Assembly (NCBI GenBank): GCA_029260335.1
Contig: JAJDDL010000057.1
Span: 1 to 6,135, forward strand
Direction of reading: 5' to 3'
Length of the DNA stretch: 6,135 nt
Source of the DNA: Phycisphaerales bacterium
GTDB lineage: Bacteria; Planctomycetota; Phycisphaerae; Phycisphaerales; UBA1924
The notes below the pieces were generated by a model, which saw only the letters and a program-made list of their open reading frames with translations, was not told where the DNA came from and did no database searches. How positions within the stretch are numbered: position 1 is the stretch's first letter; every line of letters begins with the position of its first letter. Positions 1 to 6,004 of the stretch are shown in pieces. The position numbers and the translations under genes are program-made.

Positions 1-354
1 GACCCTGCCCAACTCGACGGCGACTCGCTCGCCCCACTCCTGCTAAGCGCCAGACCGCTCCCCGCACGCCCCATCTTCTGGCACTTCCCCGCCTACCTCG
101 AGGCCTATCGCGGCATGCAATCGCCCTGGCGCTCCACGCCCGCCAGCGCCATCCGCCTCGGCAACCACAAGCTCATCGAGTTCTTCGAAGACAGCACCAG
201 CGAGCTCTACGACCTCACCACGCCCACCGAGACCAACAACCTCACGGTATCACACCCAAAGCTCGCCCACACGCTTCGCACCCTTCTGAGCAGCTGGCGC
301 GCAACGACCAACGCGTCCATTCCTGCCGAGCCAAACCCGGCCTACAAGCCGTAG
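1..354 (+). CDS. Sulfatase (arylsulfatase family), C-terminal fragment
   Basis: The reading frame is open from the window edge to TAG at 352-354, giving the last 117 residues of a protein whose start lies outside. What is visible matches the C-terminal part of formylglycine-dependent sulfatases of the arylsulfatase A type: DGDSLAPLL, then RPIFWHFPAYL, a central AIRLGNHKLIEFFED stretch, ELYDL followed by TETNNL, and a tail ending in NPAYKP. In this family the active-site C-x-P-S-R motif and most metal ligands sit in the missing N-terminal part, so activity cannot be judged here. Such enzymes cleave sulfate esters, in planctomycetes usually from sulfated algal polysaccharides, and are generally exported; both points are inferred from the family. 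The gene runs convergently into pyrB. Family assignment is firm; the substrate is unknown. Confidence 0.88.
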   Translation, partial: DPAQLDGDSLAPLLLSARPLPARPIFWHFPAYLEAYRGMQSPWRSTPASAIRLGNHKLIEFFEDSTSELYDLTTPTETNNLTVSHPKLAHTLRTLLSSWRATTNASIPAEPNPAYKP

Positions 355-496
355 CCAACGCCGTTGCGCGCGAAGACACACACACATGCCATGGCGGCCA
401 AGGCGGCTTGAAGCTGATTGTCTATTGACGAAGAGTTTCTGCTGCGCACGCATAGCCGCTCAAAGCAGAGGCCATGCCACCCACGGCAACGTACGT
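355..496. other. Convergent intergenic gap, sulfatase / pyrB
   Basis: This 142-bp gap between two convergent genes shows no credible coding sequence. In order it holds a short AC dinucleotide run (376-386), an 8-bp GCCATGGC palindrome (388-395), a more AT-rich stretch around 411-440, and the 31-bp hairpin repeat at 450-480. There is no GC stem followed by a T run on either strand, so a classical intrinsic terminator is not evident. Confidence 0.6.
450..480 (+). repeat. 31-bp hairpin repeat, copy A
   Basis: These 31 bases match the reverse complement of 6027-6057 at 28 of 31 positions; the differences fall at positions 14, 20 and 28 of the alignment. GCATAGCC (450-457) faces GGCCATGC (470-477), pairing 7 of 8, with a small inner GCT/AGC stem at 458-460 and 464-466. 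The single mispair is A-C on this strand but becomes a U-G wobble in RNA read from the minus strand, the strand of pyrB. The copy begins 16 bp past the pyrB stop. It looks like a REP-like dispersed repeat; genome copy number cannot be seen from this window. Confidence 0.75.
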
Positions 497-1471
497 CTAC
501 CCCAACGCCCGCTCGATCACCGCCATCCGCACCGCAACCCCGCTGCTCACCTGCCGGGTGATCAGGCTCCGCGCCCCGTCGGCAACTTCGCTATCAATCT
601 CGACGCCCCGATTCATCGGCCCAGGGTGCATCACCACCGCGCCATCCTTCATCTGTGCGGCTCTCTCGACCGTCAACGCATACCCCGCCCGATACGCCCC
701 GACCGATCCCGCCGCGCCCCAACTGCCGGCCTTCGATGGCCCCCCATGCCGCTCGCGCTGCACCCGAAGCATCATCACCCCGTCGACGTCCGCTAGCACC
801 GAGTCCAAGTCATGCGAGACAACACACCCCAGCCCCTCCAAGGACCGCGGCACCAGATGCACCGGCCCCACACACACCACCTCGGCACCCAAGATCCCAA
901 ACCCCGCAATCGCCGAGCGCGCCACGCGCGAACTCACGACATCTCCCACGATCGCAACCCGCACACCCTGAAGATCAAACCCATCGCGCCCGATCGCCTC
1001 ACAGAACGTCAAACTATCTAAGAGCCCTTGCGTCGGATGCTCGTGCTTGCCATCGCCCGCGTTGATCACCGGCACGCCCACGTGCCGAGCGATCAGATGA
1101 GCCGCACCGCTCGGCCGGGCCCGCACGATCAGAGCCGCAACGCCCATCGCCTCGATCGTCTTTGCCGTATCGATGAGCGACTCGCCCTTACTCGTGCTCG
1201 AGCTGGGCCCAATATCCAGCGCCGGCACGCCCAGCCGCCTCGCCGCGATCTCAAAGCTCAAACGTGTGCGCGTCGAGTCCTCGAAGAACATCGTCGCGAC
1301 CATCGGACCAGTCTCGGCACCGCTGCTTCCCGAGGTGGCGGGCGTCCCGCCCGCATTTCCACCAAGACCACGCAAGAACCCCGCAAACTCCCGAGCCCGG
1401 GCCAAGAGCCCAACCACGTCGTCGCGGTGCATGCCCCGAAGCTGCAGCAAACTCCTCGTACATTCGCTCAT
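497..1471 (-). CDS. pyrB: Aspartate carbamoyltransferase catalytic chain
   Basis: This 324-residue cytoplasmic enzyme joins carbamoyl phosphate to aspartate in the second step of de novo pyrimidine synthesis. Signature segments appear in order: FFEDSTRTRLSFE (62-74), the carbamoyl-phosphate loop with S66-T-R-T-R70; SSTSKGES (91-98), with the mobile-loop lysine K95; GDGKHEHPTQGLLD (139-152), with H145; VAIVGDVVSSRVARS (172-186); RVQRER (236-241); and MHPGPMNRGVEI (281-292). The MHPGPMNRG form is typical of bacterial PyrBs that lack PyrI. Neither a regulatory chain nor a dihydroorotase gene is in this window. The start at 1471 begins MSECTRSLLQLRG, in line with the family N-terminus. An in-frame ATG at 1528 would add 19 family-atypical residues and leave only 18 bp to the divergent gene. 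No clear ribosome binding site precedes either start. Residues 38-55 form a Gly/Ser/Thr-rich loop containing a DNA palindrome. All key residues are present. Confidence 0.96.
   Translation of the reverse strand: MSECTRSLLQLRGMHRDDVVGLLARAREFAGFLRGLGGNAGGTPATSGSSGAETGPMVATMFFEDSTRTRLSFEIAARRLGVPALDIGPSSSTSKGESLIDTAKTIEAMGVAALIVRARPSGAAHLIARHVGVPVINAGDGKHEHPTQGLLDSLTFCEAIGRDGFDLQGVRVAIVGDVVSSRVARSAIAGFGILGAEVVCVGPVHLVPRSLEGLGCVVSHDLDSVLADVDGVMMLRVQRERHGGPSKAGSWGAAGSVGAYRAGYALTVERAAQMKDGAVVMHPGPMNRGVEIDSEVADGARSLITRQVSSGVAVRMAVIERALG
1338..1354. repeat. Perfect GC palindrome inside pyrB
   Basis: GCGGGCG (1338-1344) and CGCCCGC (1348-1354) are perfectly complementary around a TCC loop. The palindrome encodes residues A40 to A45 of PyrB in frame (A-G-G-T-P-A). 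It falls where PyrBs usually have a short linker between the first helix and the strand before the S-T-R-T-R loop. The sequence has the look of a small GC-rich intergenic repeat that has inserted into a coding region; that origin is inference. Confidence 0.6.
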
Positions 1472-1546
1472 CGGTGGATAGTACGATCGGTACACTCGCG
1501 ATGGAGGCCTACTTCGGGCGACCCACATGGAATCGGGAGAACACCG
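1472..1546. promoter_or_regulatory. Divergent intergenic region, pyrB / propeller gene
   Basis: This 75-bp gap separates two divergent start codons and must hold the transcription start of at least one gene unless transcripts begin inside a neighbouring coding region. I find no convincing -35/-10 pair. Near the pyrB side is a small inverted repeat, GTAC (1481-1484) and GTAC (1490-1493) around GATCG, and TACTAT on the minus strand (1478-1483) is a weak -10-like hexamer seven bases before the pyrB ATG. The site is inferred from gene layout more than from motif. Confidence 0.35.
1535..1539 (+). promoter_or_regulatory. Ribosome binding site of the propeller gene
   Basis: GGGAG lies seven bases upstream of the ATG at 1547, the usual spacing. 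It is the clearest Shine-Dalgarno-like sequence in the window. It supports starting the propeller protein at 1547 although the frame stays open far upstream, antisense to pyrB. Confidence 0.6.
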
Positions 1547-2974
1547 ATGATCTGCTCAGCCGTCCTAATAGCCCTCGTGCCCCTCTGCCAGGTTCAGTCA
1601 GACCAGCCCGACACCCAACCCACAACCCCCACCGTCCTCTGGCACATCCCCACCAACGCCCCCTCCTTCGGCGGCGCTGCCACCGCCGACGTCGACAACG
1701 ACGGCACACTCGAGATCGCCTTCGCCACCTACTTCGGCGACTCGGCCGTCTACGTGCTCAACGCCGAGGACGGCACCGAACAATGGAAATATCAAGGCGG
1801 GGGCGACTCCGGCACAGGCGAGTGCCTCGACGCGTCCCTCAAGTTCGCCGACCTCGAGAACGACGGCAAGCTCGATCTCGTCGTCCCGGTCTCCAACACA
1901 AGCCTGGTGCTCGCCTTTGACGCCGCGACCGGCGAGCGCAAGTGGACCTACGAAGCCGGCTACGGCGAGTGCATCGACACGCCCCCCACCATCGTCGACA
2001 CCAACGCCGACGGCACGCCCGAGATCATCGTCGGCACCTTCAAGGGACGCCTGCACGTCATCGACGGCGCTACCGGCAAGGGCCGGTTCATGCTCAAGAT
2101 TGCCCCCGGCGCAGTCCAATCCGGCGCGTCGGTCATGGATCTCAATGGCGATGGCGTCATGGACTACGTCGCCGCCAACTTCAGGGGCGACCATCGCATC
2201 CACGCCATCAGCGGCAAGATCGACATCGAAAACGCCCCGAAACGCGACGACGGCACGCCCATCATCGACGAACCCACCGAGCTCTGGCACGTCCAGACCG
2301 GCGGCCACATGTACCACGGCTGCTCCCAGGCCGATCTCGACCAAGACGGCAAGCCCGAGCTCATCATCGCTTCCTACGACGGCTTCGTATACGCCATCAA
2401 TGCCGCCGACGGCAGCATCCGCTGGAAAGCCGACCCCGACGAACGCTACATCATGGCGCCCACCACCATCGCCGACCTCGATGGCGACGGCACCCCCGAG
2501 GTCATCGTTACATCCGATCGCATCACCGTCATCAACGCCGACGGCAAGATCCGATACAGCCAACTCGTAGAACAGCCCCCCATCCGCTCATGGGGAGTCT
2601 CGCGCGGCGTCGCAATCGCCGACCTCGACAACGACGGCAACCTTGACTTCGCCTTCACCAACGGCCGCGGCCAACTCCGCGTCCTGCGCGGCGTCGACGG
2701 CAAAGAGCTCTATTCCTTCGATCCCAAAGACATCCACACCAAGCCGCTCACCACCACAAGCCACTGCCCCACCATCGCCGACTTCAACGGCGACGGCAAG
2801 CTCGACGTTTTTTACGTCATCGGCAGCGCGAACACGCAAACCAAAGAGTTCCACGGCCGGGCGATCTGCTTGACGGGCTTCGAAGGCTCGGGCGACGGCT
2901 GGTATATGTTCCGCCACGACCTCGCCAATACCGGTAACAAGGCCACGCCGCTGCATGACGCCGTACCCCACTGA
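1547..2974 (+). CDS. Secreted FG-GAP/VCBS and PQQ-like beta-propeller protein
   Basis: This protein has 475 residues. A short hydrophobic start (about residues 2-14) followed by a Gln/Asp/Thr/Pro-rich stretch suggests export, though it has no positive charge at the N-terminus and no clear cleavage site. Eight acidic D-x-[DNE]-x-D-G motifs follow, beginning at residues 48, 102, 151, 198, 263, 310, 359 and 411, spaced 47-65 apart. They resemble the calcium-binding loops of FG-GAP/VCBS (integrin-like) repeats. Between them are PQQ-type blade strands such as VYVLNAEDGTEQWKY (68-82), VLAFDAATGERKWTY (121-135) and VYAINAADGSIRWKA (281-295). The end, DGWYMFRHDLANTGN (450-464), is the Trp/His/Asp/Asn-Thr-Gly tail often closing PQQ-like propellers. 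The best model is a single eight-bladed propeller acting in the periplasm or outside the cell as a binding or scaffold protein. No catalytic motif is visible and the ligand is unknown. It is transcribed divergently from pyrB. Confidence 0.85.
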   Translation: MICSAVLIALVPLCQVQSDQPDTQPTTPTVLWHIPTNAPSFGGAATADVDNDGTLEIAFATYFGDSAVYVLNAEDGTEQWKYQGGGDSGTGECLDASLKFADLENDGKLDLVVPVSNTSLVLAFDAATGERKWTYEAGYGECIDTPPTIVDTNADGTPEIIVGTFKGRLHVIDGATGKGRFMLKIAPGAVQSGASVMDLNGDGVMDYVAANFRGDHRIHAISGKIDIENAPKRDDGTPIIDEPTELWHVQTGGHMYHGCSQADLDQDGKPELIIASYDGFVYAINAADGSIRWKADPDERYIMAPTTIADLDGDGTPEVIVTSDRITVINADGKIRYSQLVEQPPIRSWGVSRGVAIADLDNDGNLDFAFTNGRGQLRVLRGVDGKELYSFDPKDIHTKPLTTTSHCPTIADFNGDGKLDVFYVIGSANTQTKEFHGRAICLTGFEGSGDGWYMFRHDLANTGNKATPLHDAVPH

Positions 2975-3147
2975 CCTCGCGAGTTGAGTACCGGCGGTAC
3001 GACTCCTGAATCCTGAATGGGCCCCAGGATGAAATCACCGGCACCATTCAACCAAGACTACAGCATGAGGCTTCTCGCCTCGCCGGTACTCAGGCCGGCC
3101 GACTTTCGCAAACCCTTTGTTTCACACCGCATATCAAAGAGCCAACC
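2975..3147. other. Intergenic gap, propeller / serine hydrolase
   Basis: This 173-bp gap lies between two genes in the same direction. Bases 2985-3092 form the inverted-repeat element described separately. The remaining 3093-3147 contain a GGCCGGCC palindrome (3093-3100) and then a more AT-rich run up to the hydrolase ATG, a plausible place for its promoter, though no clear -35/-10 pair stands out. AAAGAG at 3136-3141, six bases before the ATG, is a weak candidate ribosome binding site. No T run follows any stem, so no standard terminator is seen. Confidence 0.55.
2985..3092. repeat. 108-bp element with 12-bp inverted repeats and nested stem
   Basis: TGAGTACCGGCG (2985-2996) and CGCCGGTACTCA (3081-3092) are exact reverse complements and bound 84 bp. 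Inside, TGAATGGGCC (3014-3023) pairs with GGCACCATTCA (3040-3050), giving ten pairs with one bulged A at 3043 and a 16-base loop. A small GAGGC/GCCTC hairpin (3067-3071, 3077-3081) sits next to the right arm. The left arm can also fold locally (GTACC 2988-2992 with GGTAC 2996-3000). CCTGAAT is repeated in tandem at 3005-3018. No protein is evident and no flanking target duplication is clear. It could be a MITE-like element, a structured leader of the downstream hydrolase gene, or the 3' structure of the propeller mRNA. Confidence 0.6.
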
Positions 3148-5403
3148 ATGACCAACCTCCCCCGCCTGCTTATCTGCGGCGTCGTCTCCATCGCCTGCCC
3201 GCTTGTTGCCCACGCCCAACCCACGACGCAAGCCTCGACAGGAGCCGCCGGCCGATTCAGCACGCCCACTCACTCCGCTCAAGACGCGCACGCCAAACCC
3301 GGAATACAACCCGACGCATTTCCCGAAGCAGACCCCGAATCCGTCGGCATCCCGCCCCGCGCTCTCGAAATCCTCACCGATCGCGTCCAGGCGATGGTCG
3401 ACAACAAAGAACTCATCGGCGGCGAGCTCATCGTCATCAAGAACCGACGCACCGTCCTGCGCGAGGCCTTCGGCTGGAAAGATCGCGAAGCCGAGGAGCC
3501 CCTCGAAGTCGACGCCCTCTATTGCGTCCGCTCCATGACCAAGCCCTTCGTCGGCACCGCTATCCAGATGCTCATCGACGAGGGCAAGCTCACGCTGGAA
3601 ACCCCCGTTCACGAGATCCTGCCGTTCTTCGATACGCCCCAGACGAGCATGATCACCATCGAGCATCTGCTCACCCACACCGCCGGCTATCCCTTCACGA
3701 CCATCACCAAGCCCCTGTCTGAGTACGCGGACTTGTCGGCGGTCGCAGAGGAAGTCGCGGCGACCAAGCTCCTGTTCAAGCCCGGCGCCCGCTTCGAGTA
3801 CAGCGATGGCGGGAGCGACACCCTCGGCGCAGTCGTCGCCCAGATCACCGGCGCTCCGGTCGAGCAGTTCATCCAAGAGCGCATCCTCGATCCGCTCGCC
3901 ATGCACGACAGCGTCACCCTGCTCGCAGGCCACGAGGAGACCAAGGCTCGCATTCCCGCCGCCTACTCTGGCGGCACCGCGTCCTGGTCCAAGCACTGGG
4001 ATCCCTCCAAGCCGTCGTTCTTCCCCATATTCCTCACCTCCCAAAGCCTCTACTCCACCACCACCGACTACGCCCGCTTCCTCACGCTCTGGATGGATGA
4101 CGGCCGCCTCGGCGACGAACAGCTCATCTCCACCCAAGCCGTCGAGCGTGCACTCTCGCCGAACATGATCCTCAGCGGATACCCGCAAATCATCGACAAC
4201 ATGGACATCTACTACGGCCAGCAGTGGATGGTCTACACCCAACAAAGCGACGATGGCTCGACGATCCCCGTCCTCTTTGGCCACAACGGCTCCGATGGCA
4301 CTCACGCATGGGCATGGCCCGAGCAAGACCTCATGGTCCTGTTCTTCACACAATCCCGCGGCACCCTCGCCGGCGTCAGCCTCGAAGGCATCCTCCACAC
4401 GCTTCTCATCGAACAGAAACTCGACGACCCTTCCCTCGCTAATCGCGTGCCGACCGCAGACGAACTCGCGCAAGTCGCCGGGCTCTATTGGGACCAGACC
4501 TCCCCACTCGCGTACTACAGCATCGGATCTCGAGGCGATCGGCTCACCCTCGATCGCCCCGGCAGGATGCACTTGGAGTTCAAGGCGAGCCCGACGCCCG
4601 GCCGTTTCGTCCACGAGATCAATCCGCAGGTCTGGATCGAGTTCGTCCGCTCCGAAGCGGGTGAAGTCACCGCCATGCGAACCTCCTTCGGCGGCGCAGT
4701 CGAGATCGACCCCAGGCACACACCCCAAGGAGGGCTGCCGTCAGTCGAAGAGGTCATCGCGACCATTGAACGCACCCACAATCTCGACAGGCTCCAAGAA
4801 ATCGGTGCCGTTCGACTCGCCGGCACCCTCAGCTTCGTCACGCGAGGCATGGAAGCCACGATCGAGAGCCACTTCGACTTAACCCGCCAGCGCACCGAGA
4901 TCAACATCAGCACCATGCAAGAGATCTCAGTCATCAACGATGGCAACGTGTGGTCCTACAGCACAACCGCAGGCGCAAGCGAAGTCGAAGGCCAACTGCG
5001 CGATCAGGCGTTGGTCAACAGCTACGCCGCCCGGTTTGGCGATTGGACAGACTACTTCGAGCATGTCCAAGTGCTCAATCGCACCAACATCGACGACATG
5101 TCCATCCTGCTCGTCCGCCTTGTGCCCCACGAAGCGCCGGAATCACTGATGTTTATCGATGAATCTACCGGCCACATCCGCCACATGGAATCCCTCGCGA
5201 TCATCCCAGGCCTCGGCACCGTCGGCATCAGTATCGACTTCGACGACTATCGCGACGTCGAAGGCATGCAACTGCCGTTCCGTATCAGAGCCAACTACGC
5301 CACCGACCTGCTCGGCCGCATCGATACCCAAATCGACGAAGTGGAAACCGGCGTGGCTGTCACCGATGAGATGTTCAAGGCTCCGACCGCGCACGAGAAG
5401 TAA
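3148..5403 (+). CDS. Secreted serine hydrolase (S12 / class C beta-lactamase family) with C-terminal LolA-like domain
   Basis: This 751-residue protein starts with a signal peptide (hydrophobic LLICGVVSIACPLV, likely cut after A-H-A at 21-23). A low-complexity linker leads to a beta-lactamase/transpeptidase-like domain at about 60-420. S129-M-T-K132 is the S-x-x-K catalytic pair, Y218-S-D220 the second motif, and H379-N-G381 the third, taking the place of K-T-G. With H-x-G and Y-S-D it resembles S12 esterases and D-aminopeptidase-like enzymes more than antibiotic-hydrolysing AmpC, so an ester or peptide substrate in the periplasm is more likely than a beta-lactam. Residues about 433-525 look like the small beta domain that often follows S12 domains. 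Residues about 529-751 resemble LolA/LolB-type outer-membrane lipoprotein-sorting domains, for example the NDGNVWSYS strand (597-605) and a late MQLPFRIR strand (707-714). Ordinary S12 proteins have 350-550 residues, so the tail is extra. The substrate is unknown. Confidence 0.9.
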   Translation: MTNLPRLLICGVVSIACPLVAHAQPTTQASTGAAGRFSTPTHSAQDAHAKPGIQPDAFPEADPESVGIPPRALEILTDRVQAMVDNKELIGGELIVIKNRRTVLREAFGWKDREAEEPLEVDALYCVRSMTKPFVGTAIQMLIDEGKLTLETPVHEILPFFDTPQTSMITIEHLLTHTAGYPFTTITKPLSEYADLSAVAEEVAATKLLFKPGARFEYSDGGSDTLGAVVAQITGAPVEQFIQERILDPLAMHDSVTLLAGHEETKARIPAAYSGGTASWSKHWDPSKPSFFPIFLTSQSLYSTTTDYARFLTLWMDDGRLGDEQLISTQAVERALSPNMILSGYPQIIDNMDIYYGQQWMVYTQQSDDGSTIPVLFGHNGSDGTHAWAWPEQDLMVLFFTQSRGTLAGVSLEGILHTLLIEQKLDDPSLANRVPTADELAQVAGLYWDQTSPLAYYSIGSRGDRLTLDRPGRMHLEFKASPTPGRFVHEINPQVWIEFVRSEAGEVTAMRTSFGGAVEIDPRHTPQGGLPSVEEVIATIERTHNLDRLQEIGAVRLAGTLSFVTRGMEATIESHFDLTRQRTEINISTMQEISVINDGNVWSYSTTAGASEVEGQLRDQALVNSYAARFGDWTDYFEHVQVLNRTNIDDMSILLVRLVPHEAPESLMFIDESTGHIRHMESLAIIPGLGTVGISIDFDDYRDVEGMQLPFRIRANYATDLLGRIDTQIDEVETGVAVTDEMFKAPTAHEK

Positions 5404-5485
5404 GACCGAAACGCACGGCCCAACACGCTCATCGGAAAATCGCCTTGCCGAAGGCCAGTTTCTACCCTCGCGCCAACCATATCGC
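5404..5485. other. Short gap between the hydrolase and YfiT-like genes
   Basis: These 82 bp hold no recognisable promoter, terminator or ribosome binding site. The two genes run in the same direction, so cotranscription is possible but not shown. Confidence 0.4.
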
Positions 5486-6004
5486 ATGCACCCACCTGCA
5501 TTCCCCATCGGCCCGTTCGACCCCGAACGCCCCATCTCTGCCCAGCGTCGCGATCAACTGATCGAAGACCTCGCACTCACTCCCCCGCGCTTCGCGAAAG
5601 TTGTCGAGGGACTCTCTGGCGAGCAACTCGACTCGCCGTACGTGAACTGGTCGATCCGCCAGATCGTGCACCACGTCGCCGACAGCCACATGAACTGTTT
5701 CATCCGCTTCAAATGGGCGCTGACCGAAGACCACCCCACCATCAAGGCCTATGACGAGGGCGCGTGGTCCCAACTCCCCGACGCCCAGGCAGAGATCACA
5801 CTGGGTCTCTCGCTCTTGGAATCCATTCACGCAAAGTGGGACTCGCTTCTTCGAGCCATGACCGACACCGACTTCGCCCGCACCTTTCAACACCCCGAAT
5901 CCGGCAACACTCCGCGGCTGGATGAACTCCTGCCCATGTACACCTGGCACGCCCGCCACCACGCGGCTCAAATCCAATGGGTCCGCGATCAGCAAGGCTG
6001 GTAG
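5486..6004 (+). CDS. yfiT: YfiT-like DinB-fold putative metal-dependent hydrolase / thiol transferase
   Basis: This 172-residue protein matches the Bacillus YfiT group of the DinB four-helix-bundle superfamily along its whole length. Visible landmarks are the N-terminal FPIGPFDP (6-13), EQLDSPYVNWSIRQ (46-59), IVHHVADSHMNCFIRFKWALTED (60-82), PTIKAYDEGAW (84-94), FQHPESGN (134-141) and MYTWHARHHAAQI (151-163). YfiT binds a metal through three histidines; by spacing these correspond to H62 or H63, H155 and H159. The stretch before W55 is slightly shorter than the usual PGGW form. Members are described as putative metal-dependent hydrolases, and some as bacillithiol S-transferases that detoxify electrophiles; which thiol, if any, this organism uses is unknown. 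No signal peptide is seen, so it is probably cytoplasmic. The ATG at 5486 starts at the family's N-terminus; the frame is open further upstream but overlaps the hydrolase gene and lacks family similarity. No Shine-Dalgarno sequence is evident. Confidence 0.9.
   Translation: MHPPAFPIGPFDPERPISAQRRDQLIEDLALTPPRFAKVVEGLSGEQLDSPYVNWSIRQIVHHVADSHMNCFIRFKWALTEDHPTIKAYDEGAWSQLPDAQAEITLGLSLLESIHAKWDSLLRAMTDTDFARTFQHPESGNTPRLDELLPMYTWHARHHAAQIQWVRDQQGW

Noticed and set aside
386..971. Plus-strand open frames antisense to the end of pyrB
   Set aside because: Pro/Arg/His-rich shadow frames of a conserved enzyme gene; no ribosome binding site or domain.
1028..1546. Long N-terminal extension of the propeller reading frame
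   Set aside because: It runs antisense through pyrB, is Arg/His/Pro-rich with no domain, and the ATG at 1547 has a ribosome binding site and a signal-like start.
1598..2563. 321-codon minus-strand open frame opposite the propeller gene
   Set aside because: It is repetitive Gly/Val/Asp sequence produced by reading the plus-strand acidic repeats backwards, and has no family features.
3058..4728. 556-codon minus-strand open frame opposite the serine hydrolase
   Set aside because: It is the complement of a clear catalytic domain with all motifs on the plus strand. Its Gly/Asp/Glu/Val-rich composition is that of a GC-rich shadow frame.
3148..5403. Y-S-D instead of Y-x-N in the second S12 motif as a sign of inactivation
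   Set aside because: Y-S-D is common in S12 esterases and penicillin-binding-like proteins, and the S-x-x-K and H-x-G motifs are intact.
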